From positions 62,001 through 126,000 of the forward strand of contig NZ_LQMT02000034.1 of assembly GCF_001620365.2 (NCBI RefSeq): 64,000 nt of DNA, given 5' to 3'. The stretch comes from Amycolatopsis keratiniphila subsp. keratiniphila (GTDB lineage: Bacteria; Actinomycetota; Actinomycetes; Mycobacteriales; Pseudonocardiaceae). Positions within the stretch are counted from its first letter, which is position 1, and each line of letters opens with the position of its first letter. The notes under the pieces are model-generated. The model worked only from the letters and a program-made list of their open reading frames with translations, did no database searches and was not told the origin of the DNA. A program made the position numbers and the translations under genes. Shown one piece after another: positions 39,845-58,363 of the stretch.

Positions 39845-40666
39845 TCAGGCGGGCGGCGCCACCTCCGCGACGGTTACGCGGTCGACGAGCATCGTCGTCG
39901 GGAAGGCGGCGGGGTCGGGTTCCCCGGGCATGACCGGACCGCCGGGGCTGCCGACCACCACGAGCAGGCCGACGAAGACCTCCTGGTTGAACAGCCAGCC
40001 CTTCGGCGTGGTGTCGGCCGGGGTGAGCCGCAGGTACTCGCGGCCGTCGAGGTACCAGGTGATCGAGTCCGGGTCACGGGTCCACACGACGGAGTAGGTG
40101 TGGAAGTCCTCGCTCAGCGGCCGCCCGTCCGGCGTGGCGGTGGCGGTGCCCATCCCCAGTGACGGCAGCTGGTGGCACTCCGGCGAGTGCACGACGCCGT
40201 ACACGTTGGCGGGCTCGGAGTTGACCACTTCGAAGATGTCCAGCTCGCCGGAGAGGTACCAGCCCTGCAGCGGCTCGGTCTCCCCGAGGTGACGCATCCG
40301 GTTCGCCCACGCGAACATCGCGCAGTCGAGGCCCAGTCCCGGAGCGGTCTTGACCACGGCCTCGATCTTGAGCGCGCCGCCCGGCGCCGGGACGAAGTCC
40401 TCGCGCACCGTCTCGATCCAGGCCGAGACGTAGCCGTCCTCTTCGCTGTGCGTGGCCGTCATCCGCAGGTGGCCTTCGCCGTCCAGGCTCAGGTGGCCGG
40501 TGTCGTCCGCGTAGGACTCGATCCCCGCCGCCCACGGTTTGCCGGTGATCACCTTCCAGCGGTCGCGGTCGAGCGGCGCGCCCCGCGGGCCGTCGAAGTC
40601 GTCCTGCCACAGGACCTTCCAGTCCGTCGAGGTGGGCTGCGGACCGGGCGAGTTCAGCGTGTCCAT
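39845..40666 (-). CDS. GH16-fold protein, TrdE-like dehydratase candidate
   Basis: 273 aa, no signal peptide. Glycoside hydrolase family 16 jelly roll: WQDDFDG, WKVITGKPWAAGIESYADD, catalytic ExDxxE as GELDIFEVV (Glu141, Asp143, Glu146), then VYGVVHSPECH and FHTYSVVWTRDPDSITWYLDGREY. Secreted GH16 enzymes cut beta-glucans, but a cytoplasmic copy placed 15 bp after the last PKS gene is odd for that job. In tirandamycin biosynthesis the GH-like TrdE removes water to set a C11-C12 double bond, and nocamycin-type clusters carry homologues, so a dehydratase role on the polyketide is the best reading (established for relatives, inferred here). AGGAAGAGGA precedes the ATG. Confidence 0.8.
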   Translation of the reverse strand: MDTLNSPGPQPTSTDWKVLWQDDFDGPRGAPLDRDRWKVITGKPWAAGIESYADDTGHLSLDGEGHLRMTATHSEEDGYVSAWIETVREDFVPAPGGALKIEAVVKTAPGLGLDCAMFAWANRMRHLGETEPLQGWYLSGELDIFEVVNSEPANVYGVVHSPECHQLPSLGMGTATATPDGRPLSEDFHTYSVVWTRDPDSITWYLDGREYLRLTPADTTPKGWLFNQEVFVGLLVVVGSPGGPVMPGEPDPAAFPTTMLVDRVTVAEVAPPA

Positions 40667-40681
40667 GATTCCTCTTCCTTC

Positions 40682-43600
40682 TTACGGGGTGGCCAGCTCG
40701 GCACGCAGGTAGCGCATGAGCTCGAGGGGGGTCGCGTGGTCGAAGACCAGCGTCGGCGCCAAATCCAGACCGGTCGCGGTGGCCAGCCGGTTGCTCAGCT
40801 CGACCGCGGTCAGCGAAGCGAAGCCGAGGTCGAGCAAGTCGGCCTCCGGCGGCACCTCGTCCGGTGAGTCGTGGCCCAGCACGGCCGCGATGGCCGCCCG
40901 CAGCAGATCCAGCACCGCCTTGTCGCGGCCGTCGTGGTCCAGTGCGTCGAGCTCCTGGCGGAGATCGGCGACGACGACTTCTTCCGGCTCGACGGCCGGG
41001 CCGACCGCGGCCGGCTCGGCGTCCAGCCAGAAACGCTTGCGCTGGAACGGATAAGTGGGCAGCTCGACGCGACGGGCCGCGGACCCCTCGAGAACCGCGG
41101 GCCATTCCACGCCGACGCCGCGGACGTGCAGGGCGCCGAGCGCGGCCAGCACCGATTCCGGTTCGGGCCGGTCGGCCCGCAGCAGCGCGGTGGCGCCCGG
41201 TGTCAGCGCGGAAAGTGGCCCGTCCGGGCCGATCTCGACGAAGGTCGTCACGCCCGCGGCCTGTGCCGCGGCCACGCCGTCGGCGAACCGCACGGTCTCG
41301 CGCACGTGCCGGACCCAGTATTCGGGTGAGCGCAGCTCCTCGCCGCCCACCTGGCCGGTCAGGTTCGACACGATGGGCGTCGACGGCTCGCGGAACTCGA
41401 CGTCGTCGAGCACGCGGCGGAAATCGGCCAGCATCGGCTCCATCAGCGGCGAGTGGAACGCGTGGCTCACCCGCAGCCGCTTGGTCCGGCGGCCCCAGGC
41501 GCGGACGGTCTCGGCGATCCGGGAGACCTCCCCGTCGGCTCCGGAGACGACCACCGCCGAGGACCGGTTCACCGCGGCGAGACTCACCGGCCCGGTGAGC
41601 AGGGGCACCACCTCGGCTTCGGTGGCCTCGACCGCGACCATCGCGCCGCCTTCCGGCAACGCCTGCATCAGCCGCCCGCGGGCGGCGACCACCCGGCAGG
41701 CGTCGGCCGTCGACCAGAGCCCGGCGACGTGGGCCGCCACGAGTTCACCGATCGAGTGACCGGCCAGCATCTTCGCCCGCACGCCCCACGATTCGAGCAG
41801 CCGGTGTAGCGCCACCTCGAACGCGAACAGCGCGGGCTGGGCGAATTCGGTGCGGTCGAGCAGCTCCGGCTTTTCCCACACGATGTCGGCCAGCGGGCCG
41901 AACTCGCCGCAGAGTTCGTCGAAGGCCTTGGCGAACACGGGGAACCGGGCGGCCAGTTCCCTGCCCATACCGGCTCGCTGGGAACCCTGACCGGAGAACA
42001 GGAAACCGACCGCGCCGGGTTCGGGCACGCCGACGCGGACCTGCGCGGCCGGAGTGCCGGTCGCGATCGCGGTCAGGCCGCGCTCCAGATCGGCGCGGTC
42101 ACGGGCGATCACCACCGCCCGGTGGTCGAAGAGGGCCCGGCCGGTCGCGGACGACCACGCGATACCCGCCAGGTCCTGATCGGCCACGAGCCGGAAGCGC
42201 TCGGCCTGCGCACGCAAGGCCTGCTCGCTCTTCGCGGACAGCAGCACCGGCACGGCCACGTCGTCGCGCGGCTCCGGCACGGTGACGTCGGCGGGTGGGG
42301 CTTCGAGGATGACGTGTGCGTTCGTACCGCTGATGCCGAAGGACGACACCGCGGCGCGACGCGCTCGGTCCACCTCAGGCCACTCCTGCCGGCGGGTGAG
42401 CAGGGCGACCTCGCCGGCCGTCCAGTCGACATGGGAGGACGGCTCGTCCACGTGCAGGGTCTCGGGCAGCACGCCGTGCCGCATGGCTTCCACCATCTTG
42501 ATGACCCCGGCGACACCTGCCGCGGCCTGCGTGTGCCCGAGGTTCGACTTCACCGAGCCCAGCCACAGCGGGTGTTCGCGGTCCTGGCCGTAGGTGGCGA
42601 GCAGCGCCTGTGCCTCGATCGGGTCACCCAGCGTGGTGCCGGTCCCGTGGGCTTCCACGGCGTCGACGTCGCGGGCGGCCAGGCCCGCGCTGTCGAGCGC
42701 CTGACGGATGACTCGCTGCTGTGACGGGCCGTTCGGCGCGGTGAGGCCGTTCGACGCGCCGTCGGAGTTGACCGCGCTCCCCCGCACCACCGCCAGCACC
42801 GGATGGCCGAGACGCCGGGCGTCCGACAGCCGTTCCACCAGCACGGCACCCGCGCCCTCGCCCCAAGCGGTCCCGTCGGCGGCTTCGGCGAAGGATTTGC
42901 ACCGGCCGTCCACCGCGAGTCCTCGCTGGCGGCTGAAGTCCACGAACGCCGCGGGCGTCGCCATCACCGTCACGCCGGAGGCGATGGCGGAGTCGCACTC
43001 CCCCTGCCGCACGGCCTGCGCCGCCAGGTGCAGTGCCACCAGCGAAGACGAGCAAGCGGTGTCGATCGTGAGCACGGGGCCTTCGAGCCCCAACGTGTAG
43101 GCGAGCCTGCCGGACGCGACGCTGCCCGCGTTGCCGCTGCCCAGATAGCCCTCGACGTCCTCGGGGACGACCAGGAGACGGGCGGCGTAGTCGTGGTACA
43201 TCATCCCGGTGAACACGCCGGTCCGGCTGCCGCGCATCGAGCGCGGGTCGATCCCGGCGCGCTCGAACAGCTCCCAGGTGATCTCCAGCAGCAGCCGCTG
43301 CTGGGGATCCATCGCGATGGCTTCGCGCGGCGAGATGCCGAAGAACGCCGCGTCGAACTCGGCCGCGTCGTGCAGGAACCCGCCTTCGCGGACGTAAGAC
43401 CGGCCGCGGCGGTCCGGGTCGGGGTCGTAGAGCCCCTCGACGTCCCACCCGCGGTCCGCCGGGAAGGGCGTGATCGCGTCCCGGCCTGCCGCGACGAGGT
43501 CCCACAGTTCCGACGGCGAGGTGACACCGCCCGGATAGCGGCAGCTCATCGCCACGATGACGACCGGATCGTCGTCCGCAGGCGCCTGGCGTGCCGTCAC

Positions 43601-46600
43601 CACACGCTCCGGCGCGGTGCCGTGCAGTTCGCCGCGCAGATGTTCGGCCAGCGCGGCCGGCGTCGGATGGTCGAAGACCAGCGTCGCGGTCAGCCGCAGG
43701 CCGAGGGCGGCGTTGAGCTGGTTGCGCAGCTCGACGGCGGTCAGCGAATCGAAACCGAGTTCCTTGAAGGCCCGGTCCGGGTCGATGGCGTCCGCGCCGC
43801 CGTGGCCGAGGACGGCCGCGACTTCGGTCAGTACCAGGTCCAGCAGTTCGGCTTCGCCGGGAACGCCGGTGGGGCGGGGTGCCGGAGTCCGGGCCGGAAC
43901 CCGGACCAGGTCCCGGACCACTGGGTGGGGCTCGGCCTGGTCACGCAGGACGGTGAGGTCGAGCTTGATCGGGACGAGGGCGGGGTGGTCCGATGCGAGC
44001 ACGGCGTCGAAGAGCGTGAGACCTTCTTCGGCAGTCAGCGCGGCGGTGCCCCCTCTGGTCATCCTGGCCAGGTCGTTCGCCCCGAGGCCGCCTGCCATCC
44101 CGCCCTGCTCCCACAGGCCCCAGGCCATGGACGTCGCCGGGAGGCCGCGGGCATGGCGGGACTGCGCGAAAGCGTCGAGGAAGGCGTTGGCCGCGGCGTA
44201 GCCCGCTTGGCCCGCTCCGCCGAAGACACCGGCGGCCGAAGAGAACACCACGAATTCGGTGTCGTCGTCGGTGAGCTCTTCGAGGTGCAGGGCGCCGTCG
44301 ACCTTCGCGCGCAGCACCCGGTCGACCTGGTCCGAGGACAGGCCGCCGACAACGCCGTCGTCCAGGATCCCGGCCGCGTGCACCACCATGCCGACGCGTC
44401 CCACCCGGGACAGCGCGTCGGCCAGAGCCGCGCGGTCGGCGACATCGCAGGCGATGACCTCGACGTCGGCGTCGATGCCCTCCGGCACGGTGCCCGTGCG
44501 GCTGAGCAGCACGAGGTCGCGGATTCCGTGCTCGGCGGCCAGATGCCGGGCCACCAGCAGCCCGAGGCCACCGGTCCCCCCGGTGATCAGCACCTTGCCG
44601 CGCCGTTCGCGGCCGCCCGGGTCGCTCGGCAGGACGGCCCTGCTCAGCCGTGGCACCAGCACCGCGTCGCCGCGAACCGCCAGCTGCGGTTCGTCCGAAA
44701 CGGGCACGGTCCCCCGCTCGTCGAGGTCGACGAGCCGGAACCGGCCCGGATGTTCGGTCTGCGCCGACCGGACCAGGCCCCAGACCGCGGCGTTCGTCAG
44801 ATCCGGCCGGTCGTGCGGTCCGGTGGAGACCGCGCCGCGGGTGGCGAACACGAGCCGCTCGGGCCGGTCCTCGGCCAGCCAAGCCTGGATCAGGTCCAGT
44901 GCGCGTCGAGTCGCCGCGTGGATCTCTCCGACGGTGCCGTCACCGGCCGGGAACTCCTCGACGACGGTGACCTGTTCCGCTGCTTCGCCGAGCCGCGCGG
45001 GCTTCCATTCGAGGGTGAAGAGCGAGTCGTGGCCGGCGGGAAGCGGCCGTGGGACCAGTGAGCCGATCGACAGCACCGGACGTCCGCCCTCGTCGGTGGC
45101 GAGCAGCGAGATCCCTTCCGGTGCCGACGGCGTGATCCGGACCCTGAGCGCGGTGGCGCCGGTCGAGTGCAGGGTCACCCCCCGCCAGGCGAACGGCAGC
45201 CCGCTGCCCGCGTACTCCGCCAGCGCCGCGGCGTGCAGCGCGGCGTCGAACAATGCCGGATGCACTCCCTGGCCGCCGTTTCGCCCGCCGGGCAAACGGA
45301 TTTCGGCGAAGATCTCCTCGCCGCGCGTCCATATCGCTTCCACACCGCGGAAAGCGGGCCCGTACTCGATGCCGTGGTCGGCGAAGCGGCCGTACATCTC
45401 GTCGATGTCCGCGGGTTCGGCGTCGCGCGGCGGCCACTCGTGCATCGCGTCGAAGGAGGAAGAATCTCCTGCCGCCGTCAGCGAACCGGTCGCGTGACGG
45501 GTCCATGGCCCGTCACTCTGGCGCGCGAAGAGGTTCAGCTCGCGGCGCCCGGATCCGTCCGGCTCGTCCGCGGTCAGCTGGAGTTCCACCACTTCTTCGG
45601 AAGGAACCACGAGCGGGGCTTCGAGCACGAGGTCGTGGAGCCGGCCCGAGCCGATCCGGGCCGCGGCCTGCAGCGCGAAGTCGACGAGTGCCGTGCCGGG
45701 CGCGACGACCGCTCCGTGGACGGTGTGCTCGCGCAGCCAAGGCTGCCCGGCGAGCGAGAGTTCACCGGTGCACACGAAGCGATCGCGGCCGGCGATCTCC
45801 ACCACCGAGGTGAAGGTGGCGGGTTCGGCCGAGCCGTCCCGCAGCCAGTAACGCTCGCGCTGGAACGGATACGTCGGGAGGTCGACGCGGCGGGCGCCGT
45901 CGAACAGCGGCGCCCAGTCGATCGGCACCCCGCGGACGAACAACCGTCCCAAGGCGGCCATGAGCGCGGGGGCTTCCGGGCGATCCGCGCGCAGTGCCGC
46001 GACGGCGCCCTCGTCCGCCATCGCCGTCAACGCGCCACCCGGCCCGATTTCCAGGAAAGTGGTCACCCCGCGAGCCCTGGCCGTGGCGACCCCGTCGGCG
46101 AACCGGACGGGCTCCCGCACATGCCGGACCCAGTACTCCGGCGAGCACAGCTCCTCCCCCGCCACCACACCCGACAGGTTCGACACGAGCACCTTCGACG
46201 GCGCCCGGAACTCCACACCCTCAAGCACACGACGGAATTCGGCCAGCATCGGCTCCATCAACACCGAATGAAACGCGTGACTCACCCGCAGTCGCTTCAC
46301 CTTGCGACCGAGCGCGGCGAACTCCGCGGCGACCGCCAGGGTCGCTTCTTCCCCACCGGAGATCACCACAGACGAAGAACCGTTCACAGCGGCGATACCG
46401 ACACCCTCGGACAGCAACGGAACCACTTCCGCCTCCGAAGCCTGCACCGCCACCATCGCACCACCCGAAGGCAACGCCTGCATCAACTTCCCGCGAGCCG
46501 CCACCACCCGGCACGCGTCATCCAGCGACCAGACACCGGCCACATACGCCGCAGCAAGCTCACCGATCGAATGCCCCACCAGCACATCCGCGACGACACC

Positions 46601-48438
46601 CCACGACTCCAACAACCGGTACAACGCGACCTCGAACGCGAACAACGCCGGCTGCGTGAACCCGGTGAGATGCACGTCCTCCGAAGACCACACGACTTCC
46701 CGCAACGACCCGAAACGGGAACACACCTCATCGAAAGCCGCACCGAACACCGGGAACCGTGCCGACAACTCACGACCCATCCCCACCCGCTGCGAACCCT
46801 GGCCCGCGAACAGGAAACCCAACCGGCCGTCCGTGATCGCGGTTCCGATGGATCCGCCGCCGGCGATGGCGTCGAGCCCGCGCAGCAACTCGTCCCGGTC
46901 GGCGGCGACGAACGCGGCCCTGCGTTCCAAGCCCGCTCTCGTGGTCGCCAGGGAGAAGGCCACGTCGGCGGGCTCCAGGTCCCGCACGGCCGCACGCACC
47001 TGCCGCGCCGACTCGCGGACCGCCGCGACGTCGCGGCCGGACAGGATCACCGGGAGGGGTACCGGGGCGGCAGATTTCCTCGGCTCCGCTGCGGGTTCTT
47101 CGACGGCTTCGAGGATCACGTGCGCGTTGGCGCCGCTCACCCCGAACGACGACACCCCGGCCCGGCGCGGCTCGGTGGTCTCCGGCCAGTCGCGTGCTTC
47201 GGTGAGCAGCCGGACGTCCCCGGCCGACCAGTCCACGTGGGTGGAGGGCCGGTCGACGTGCAGTGTCTTCGGCAGCAGGCCGTGCCGCATGGCGAGCACC
47301 ATCTTGATCACGCCCGCCAGCCCGGCCGCGGCCTGGGTGTGGCCGATGTTGGACTTCACCGATCCCAGCCACAGCGGGCGTTCGCGGTCCTGCCCGTAGG
47401 TGTCGAGGATGGCCTGCGCCTCGATCGGGTCGCCGAGGGTCGTGCCGGTCCCGTGCGCCTCGACCGCGTCGACCTGGCCGGCGGTCAACCGCGCGTTCGC
47501 CAGTGCCTGCCGGATCATCCGTTGCTGCGAAGGGCCGTTGGGCGCGGTCAGCCCGTTCGAGGCGCCGTCGGAGTTGATCGCCGAGCCGCGCACCACCGCC
47601 AGCACGGGGTGCCCGTTGCGCCGGGCGTCGGAAAGGCGTTCCAGCAGCAGCACTCCCGCGCCCTCGGCAAGGCTGGTGCCGTCGGCGGAGTCGGCGAACG
47701 TCTTGCACCGGCCGTCGGGGGCGAGCGCCTGCTGGCGGCCGAATTCGGCGAACGTGCCCGCCGTGGCCATGACCGTCACCCCGGCGGCCAGCGCGAGGGT
47801 GCACTCGTCCTGTCGCAGCGACCGGCACGCCAGGTGCAGTGCGATCAGCGAAGACGAGCACGCCGTGTCGACGGTGAGGGTCGGGCCTTCGAAGCCGAAG
47901 GTGTACGACACCCGGCCGGAGGCGATGCTGCCCGCGCTGCCGTTGCCGACGTACCCGGCCACCCCGGGCGGGATCGACCGCAGCCGCGAGCCGTACTCGT
48001 TGTTGAGCACGCCCGCGAACACGCCGGTCCGGCTGCCGCGCAGGGTGCGGGGATCGATCCCGGCGCGTTCGAGCACCTCCCACGACGTCTCCAGCAGCAA
48101 CCTCTGCTGGGGGTCCATCGCGAGCGCCTCGCGCGGGGAGATCTCGAAGAACGCGGGGTCGAAATCCGCCGCGTCGTAGAGGAAACCACCGTGGCGGACC
48201 TCGCCGGTGCCGCGCCCGTCGGCGCCCCAGCCGCGGTCGTCCGGGAACTCCGAGATGGCGTCGGTCCCGCCGGCCAGCAGGTCCCAGAACTGCTCCGGGG
48301 AGCGCACGCCACCGGGGAACCGGCAGCTCATCGACACGATCGCGATGGGCTCCTCGGCCGTGGCGGTGAGCTGCCGGAGCCGTTCGGTCTCCTTGAGCGA
48401 GGCGCGCAGGGCCTCGACGATCTTCTCCTGCGATGTGC

Positions 48439-48442
<4 letters not shown>
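40682..48442 (-). CDS. Type I PKS, last two modules: KS-AT(mal)-DH-KR-ACP, KS-AT(mal)-ACP
   Basis: 2586 aa, start MSTSQEKIVEALRASL in an ATGA overlap. First module: KS 31-445 (TACSSS, Cys about 195), AT about 540-830 with GHSIGE and HAFH (malonyl), DH with HTVHGAVVAP (His about 904) and Asp about 1064, KR about 1280-1450 with GGTGGLG, LDD (B-type) and the GYAAAN Tyr about 1416, ACP Ser about 1564. Second module: KS about 1622-2045 (Cys about 1794), AT about 2144-2430 with GHSIGE and HAFH (malonyl), then directly ACP (GFASL, Ser about 2540). There is no reductive domain and no thioesterase. The first module makes the C2'-C3' alkene and the second leaves a beta-keto amide precursor, exactly what tetramate closure needs. 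The C-terminus ends right after the ACP, so hand-over to the NRPS uses no classical docking helix. Confidence 0.95.
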
Positions 48443-53715
<5,273 letters not shown>

Positions 53716-53731
53716 TTGCGCGGATCCCCCG

Positions 53732-56700
53732 TCAGGCACTGCCGAACTCGGCGTCGATCAGGTCGAATATCTCGTCATCGGTGGCGAGGTCGAGGCCGTC
53801 GTCGGCCGTCGGCTCCGCGGTACCGGTGAGGTCGGTCCACTTCCACACCATCGACCGCAGCCGGGCGACGATCTTGGCGGCCGCCTCGTCGCCGGTCTCC
53901 GCGCCGAACAGTGCCGCTTCGATCCGGTCGAGCTCGTCGAGCGCGGGTGTGGTGCGCGGGATCAGCCGCGCGTGGACATGGCGGGCCAGCGCCGCCGGGC
54001 TCGGGTGGTCGTAGACCATCGTGGCCGGCAGCCGGATCCCGGTCGCCGCGGTCAGCTTGTTGCGCAGCTCGACCGCGGTCAGGGAGTCGAACCCCATCTC
54101 CTTGAACGGCCGGGCGGGAGCCACGGCGTCGGGTGCGGAGTGCCCGAGCACGACCGTCACCTGTGCGCGGACGAGGTCGAGTACGACACGTTCGCCGTCG
54201 GCCGCGGCCGCCACCCTTCGCACGAGATCGGACCCGGCCGTTTCGGGCACGGTGCCGGCCTGGACCGCGCCTTGGCCCTCGGGCAGGTCGTCGAACAGCG
54301 GCCGCGCCCTGGTCGAGGTGAAGACCGGGAGGAACTTCGCCCAGTCCACGTGGGCGACGGTCAGGGTGGTCTCGTCGTGATCGAGGACATGCTGGAGCGC
54401 GGTGAAAGCGAGCTCGGGATCCATCAGCGGCAAGCCGCGGCGGCGCAGCTGATCGTTGTCGATGCCCTCGATGGCCCGGTCCGTGTCCCAGGGGTTCGCC
54501 GCGGCCCAGACGCCCCAGGCGATCGACGTCGCGGTGCGTCCTTCCGCCCGGCGCCGCGCCGCGAGCGCGTCGAGGAAGGCGTTGGCCGCGGCGTAGGCAC
54601 CGTGGTCGCCACTGCCCCACACCCCGGCGATGGAGGAGAACAGCACGAACGCGTCGAGGTCGTCGTCACGGAAGATCTCGTCGAGATGTCGGGCGCCGTC
54701 CGCCTTCGCACCGACGACGTCGGCGAAGTCGGCCAGCGTCGTCTCGTCGAGGGAACCGAGGCCGATCTGGGCGGCGGCGTGGATGACGGCGCGGATCGGC
54801 GGACCGCTTCGCCGTACCCGCGACACGAGCTCCTCCAGCGCCGCCCGGTCGGCCACGTCGCACTCGGCCGGTATCAGCTCGACGCCCCGCTCGGCCAGTT
54901 CCGCGGTCAGCTCGGGCATGCCCGGCGCGGCCGGTCCGCGCCGGGACGGCAGCACGATACGGGTCGCGCCGTTGCCGGCGAGCCATCGCACGATATGCGT
55001 GCCGAGTACGCCGGTCCCGCCGGTGAGCAGGACCGTGTCGCTCGGCCGCCAGGTCCGGGGCGGCTTGCCCGGCCGCGCGGCCCTGACCAAGCGGCGGACG
55101 AGGATGCCCGCTTTCCTGATCGCCAGCTGATCCTCGGTGCCGGCCAGCACCGAGCGAAGACGGACGGCGGCCACCTCGTCGAACTCGGCGGGCAGGTCGA
55201 TCAGGCCGCCCCAGCGGCTCGCGTGTTCGAGCCCGGCGACGCGCCCGACTCCCCATGTCTGGGCCTGTAGCGGGTTGGTCAGCGGGTCCCGCGGTCCGGT
55301 GGTCACGGCACCGCGGGTGAGAATCCACAGTGGAGCCTCGTGCCCGGCGTCCCCGAGCGCCTGGATCAGCTCGATGGTCCTGGCCAGGCCGTCGGGCAGT
55401 GCTGTGCCGGGGTCCGGCCGTTCGTCCAGCGCCAGCAGGCTCACCACCCCGCCGAGCGCGCCGAGCCCGCGCAGCCGGTCCGCGAGGGCGTCCCGGCCTG
55501 CGCCGACCGGTAGGACCAGGGTCTCGGCACCACCGGCTTCGAGGCTTCGGACGACCGGGGCCACGAGGTCGGACTCGGTGCCCGTGGGAACGGCGACCAG
55601 CCACCGCCCGCTCAGCGACGGTTCGGGAAGCGCGTCGATCGTCTTCCACGTCACCCGGTACCGGATGTCGTCCAGCGGGTCCGCGGCCGTGCCGCCGGTC
55701 GGCCGCTGGAGCCAGAACCGCTCACGCTGGAACGGATACGCGGGGAGGTCGGCACGGTGCGCGCCGGGGAAGGCCCGGGTCCAGTCGACCTCGACGCCCT
55801 GGACATACGCCTCGCCGAGCGACAGCAGGACGCGGTCCAGACCCCCTTCGTCACGGCGGAGCGACCCGGCCACGATCGCGTCCTCGACGGTCTGCTGGAT
55901 GCTCATCGTCAGCACCGGATGCGCGCTCGTCTCCACGAACGCACCGAATCCCTGTTCCGACAACGACTTGATCGCGTGCTCGAACTCGACGGTCTGCCGC
56001 AGATTCCGGTACCAGTACCCGGCGTCCAGACCCGAGCCGTCGACCAGCTCGCCGGTGACGGTGGAGAACAGCGGGAGTCGACCGGCGGACGGCCGGACCG
56101 GGGCCAGCACGTCCAGCAGCTCGGCGCGGATCTCTTCCACCTGAACCGAATGCGACGCGTAATCCACCGGGATCCGCTTCGCCCGAACCCCATCCCGTTC
56201 GCATGCCGTCATCAGCTCGTCCAGTGCCGTGGGGTCACCCGACACCACCGTCGCCCCGGCGCCGTTCACCGCGGCGATCGACAGGCCCCCGGTCAGCCGA
56301 GCGCGGACTTCGGCCACCGGCAACGCGACGGAGACCATCCCGCCCTTGCCCGCCAGAGCCGTGATCGCCTTGCTGCGCAACGCGACCACCCGCGCACCAT
56401 CGGCCAACGACAGAGCGCCACTCACACAGGCCGCGGCGATCTCACCCTGCGAATGACCGACGACGACATCAGGGCGCACACCGTAGAACTCCCACACCGC
56501 CGCCAACGACACCATCACAGCCCACAACACCGGCTGAACCACATCGACCCGCGCCAACGCGGCCTTATCACCGAGCACGTCCAGCAACGACCAGTCCACA
56601 AAGGACTCCAGCGCCACCGCACACTCATCCAACCGGGCAGCGAAAACCGGAGAAGATTGATACAACTCCAGCCCCATCCCCGCCCACTGCGAACCCTGAC

Positions 56701-58362
56701 CAGGGAACACGAACACGACCTTGCCCGGGTCGGCCGCCACCCCCCGTACGAGACCGGCGGCGTCCCGACCGTCAGCGAGAGCGATGAGACGCTCACGGTC
56801 CGCACCCACCAGCGCCGCACGGTGCTCCCACGCCGAACGAGTGGTGGCCAGGGACAGGCCGACATCCGCCAAGCCCGCGCCGAGCGCGGGGACGAGCTGC
56901 CGCGCGGTCTCCCGGAGGGCGGCATCACTCTTGGCCGAAAACGCCAGTGGCACGATCGAGTCCACAGTGGATGGTTCGGGTTCCTCGGCCGGGACGTGTT
57001 CCAGGATCACGTGGGCGTTGGTGCCGCTCACCCCGAACGACGACACACCAGCCCGGCGCGGACGATCCACCTCCGGCCACGACCGAGCCTCGGTCAGCAA
57101 CGACACCTTCCCCGCCGACCAATCCACATGCGACGAAGGCTCATCCACATGCAAAGTCTTCGGCAACACACCATTCCGCATCGCCAGCACCATCTTGATC
57201 ACACCCGCCACACCCGCAGCCGCCTGCGTATGACCGAGATTCGACTTCACCGACCCCAACCACAACGGCGCCTCACGACCCTGCCCATAGGTAGCCAACA
57301 ACGCCTGCGCCTCGATCGGATCACCCAACGTCGTACCCGTACCATGCGCCTCCACCGCGTCGACCTCGCCCGCCGAAAGACCCGCATTCGCCAGCGCCGC
57401 GACGATCACCCGACGCTGAGAAGGACCATTCGGCGCCGTCAAACCATTCGACGCACCATCCTGATTCACCGCCGAACCACGCACCACCGCCAACACCGGA
57501 TGCCCATTACGACGCGCATCCGACAGACGCTCCAGCAACAACACGCCCACGCCCTCGCCCCAGCCGGTGCCGTCGGCGGCGTCCGCGAACGCCTTGCAGC
57601 GCCCGTCTTCCGCCAGCCCGCGCTGACGGCTGAACTCGACGAACGTGCCGGGGGTGGCCATCACCGTCGCGCCGCCCGCGAGCGCGAGCGAACACTCCCG
57701 CTGCCTCAGCGACTGGCACGCGAGATGCAGTGCGACCAGCGAGGAAGAGCACGCGGTGTCGACGCTGAACGCCGGACCTTCCAGCCCGAGGCTGTAAGCG
57801 ACGCGGCCGGAGAACACGCTCGCCGCGTTGCCGGTGCCGGCGTATCCCTCGACGTCCTGGGCGGCCCCTTCCAGCAACGCCGGGTAATCCTGCCCGTTGG
57901 TGCCCGCGAAGACACCGGTCCGGCTGCCGCGCAACGACCGCGGCGCGATCCCGGCCCGCTCGACCGCTTCCCAGGCGGCCGTCAGCAGCAACCGTTGCTG
58001 CGGGTCCATCGCGAGCGCCTCGCGGGGCGAGATCTCGAAGAACGCGGCGTCGAAACCCGCCACGTCGTCGAGGAAGCCACCCTCCCGCACGTAGGACGTG
58101 CCCCGGCGGTCCGGATCGGGATGGTGGAGCGAGCCGGTGTCCCAGCCTCGATCCACCGGGAATTCGGCGATGGCGTCCACGCCATCGGCGAGCAACCGCC
58201 ACAGATCCTCGGGAGACCGCACACCGCCGGGGAACCGGCAGCTCATCCCGATGATCGCGATCGGCTCGTGGTCGGCGGCCTCGGCCGCACGCAGACGCTC
58301 CTTCACCGACTGGAGCTCGGCGGTGACCCGCCGCAGGTAGTCGAGCAGTTTCGGGTCTTCCA

Positions 58363-58363
<1 letters not shown>
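53732..58363 (-). CDS. Type I PKS module KS-AT(mmal)-KR-ACP
   Basis: 1543 aa, start MEDPKLLDYLRRVTAELQ fixed by an ATGA overlap with the previous PKS gene; the frame stays open much further upstream but only as an antisense-like extension. KS about 35-460 (TACSSS, Cys about 204); AT about 550-840 with GHSQGE and VDYASHS (methylmalonyl); KR about 1100-1290 with LTGGTGVLG, no LDD, and GVWGSGDHGAYAAAN (Trp before the catalytic Tyr about 1255), the A-type pattern; ACP GFDSL Ser about 1423; C-terminal docking region with LDELDRIEAAL. There is no DH or ER. It gives the 6'-methyl, 7'-hydroxyl unit. Confidence 0.95.
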
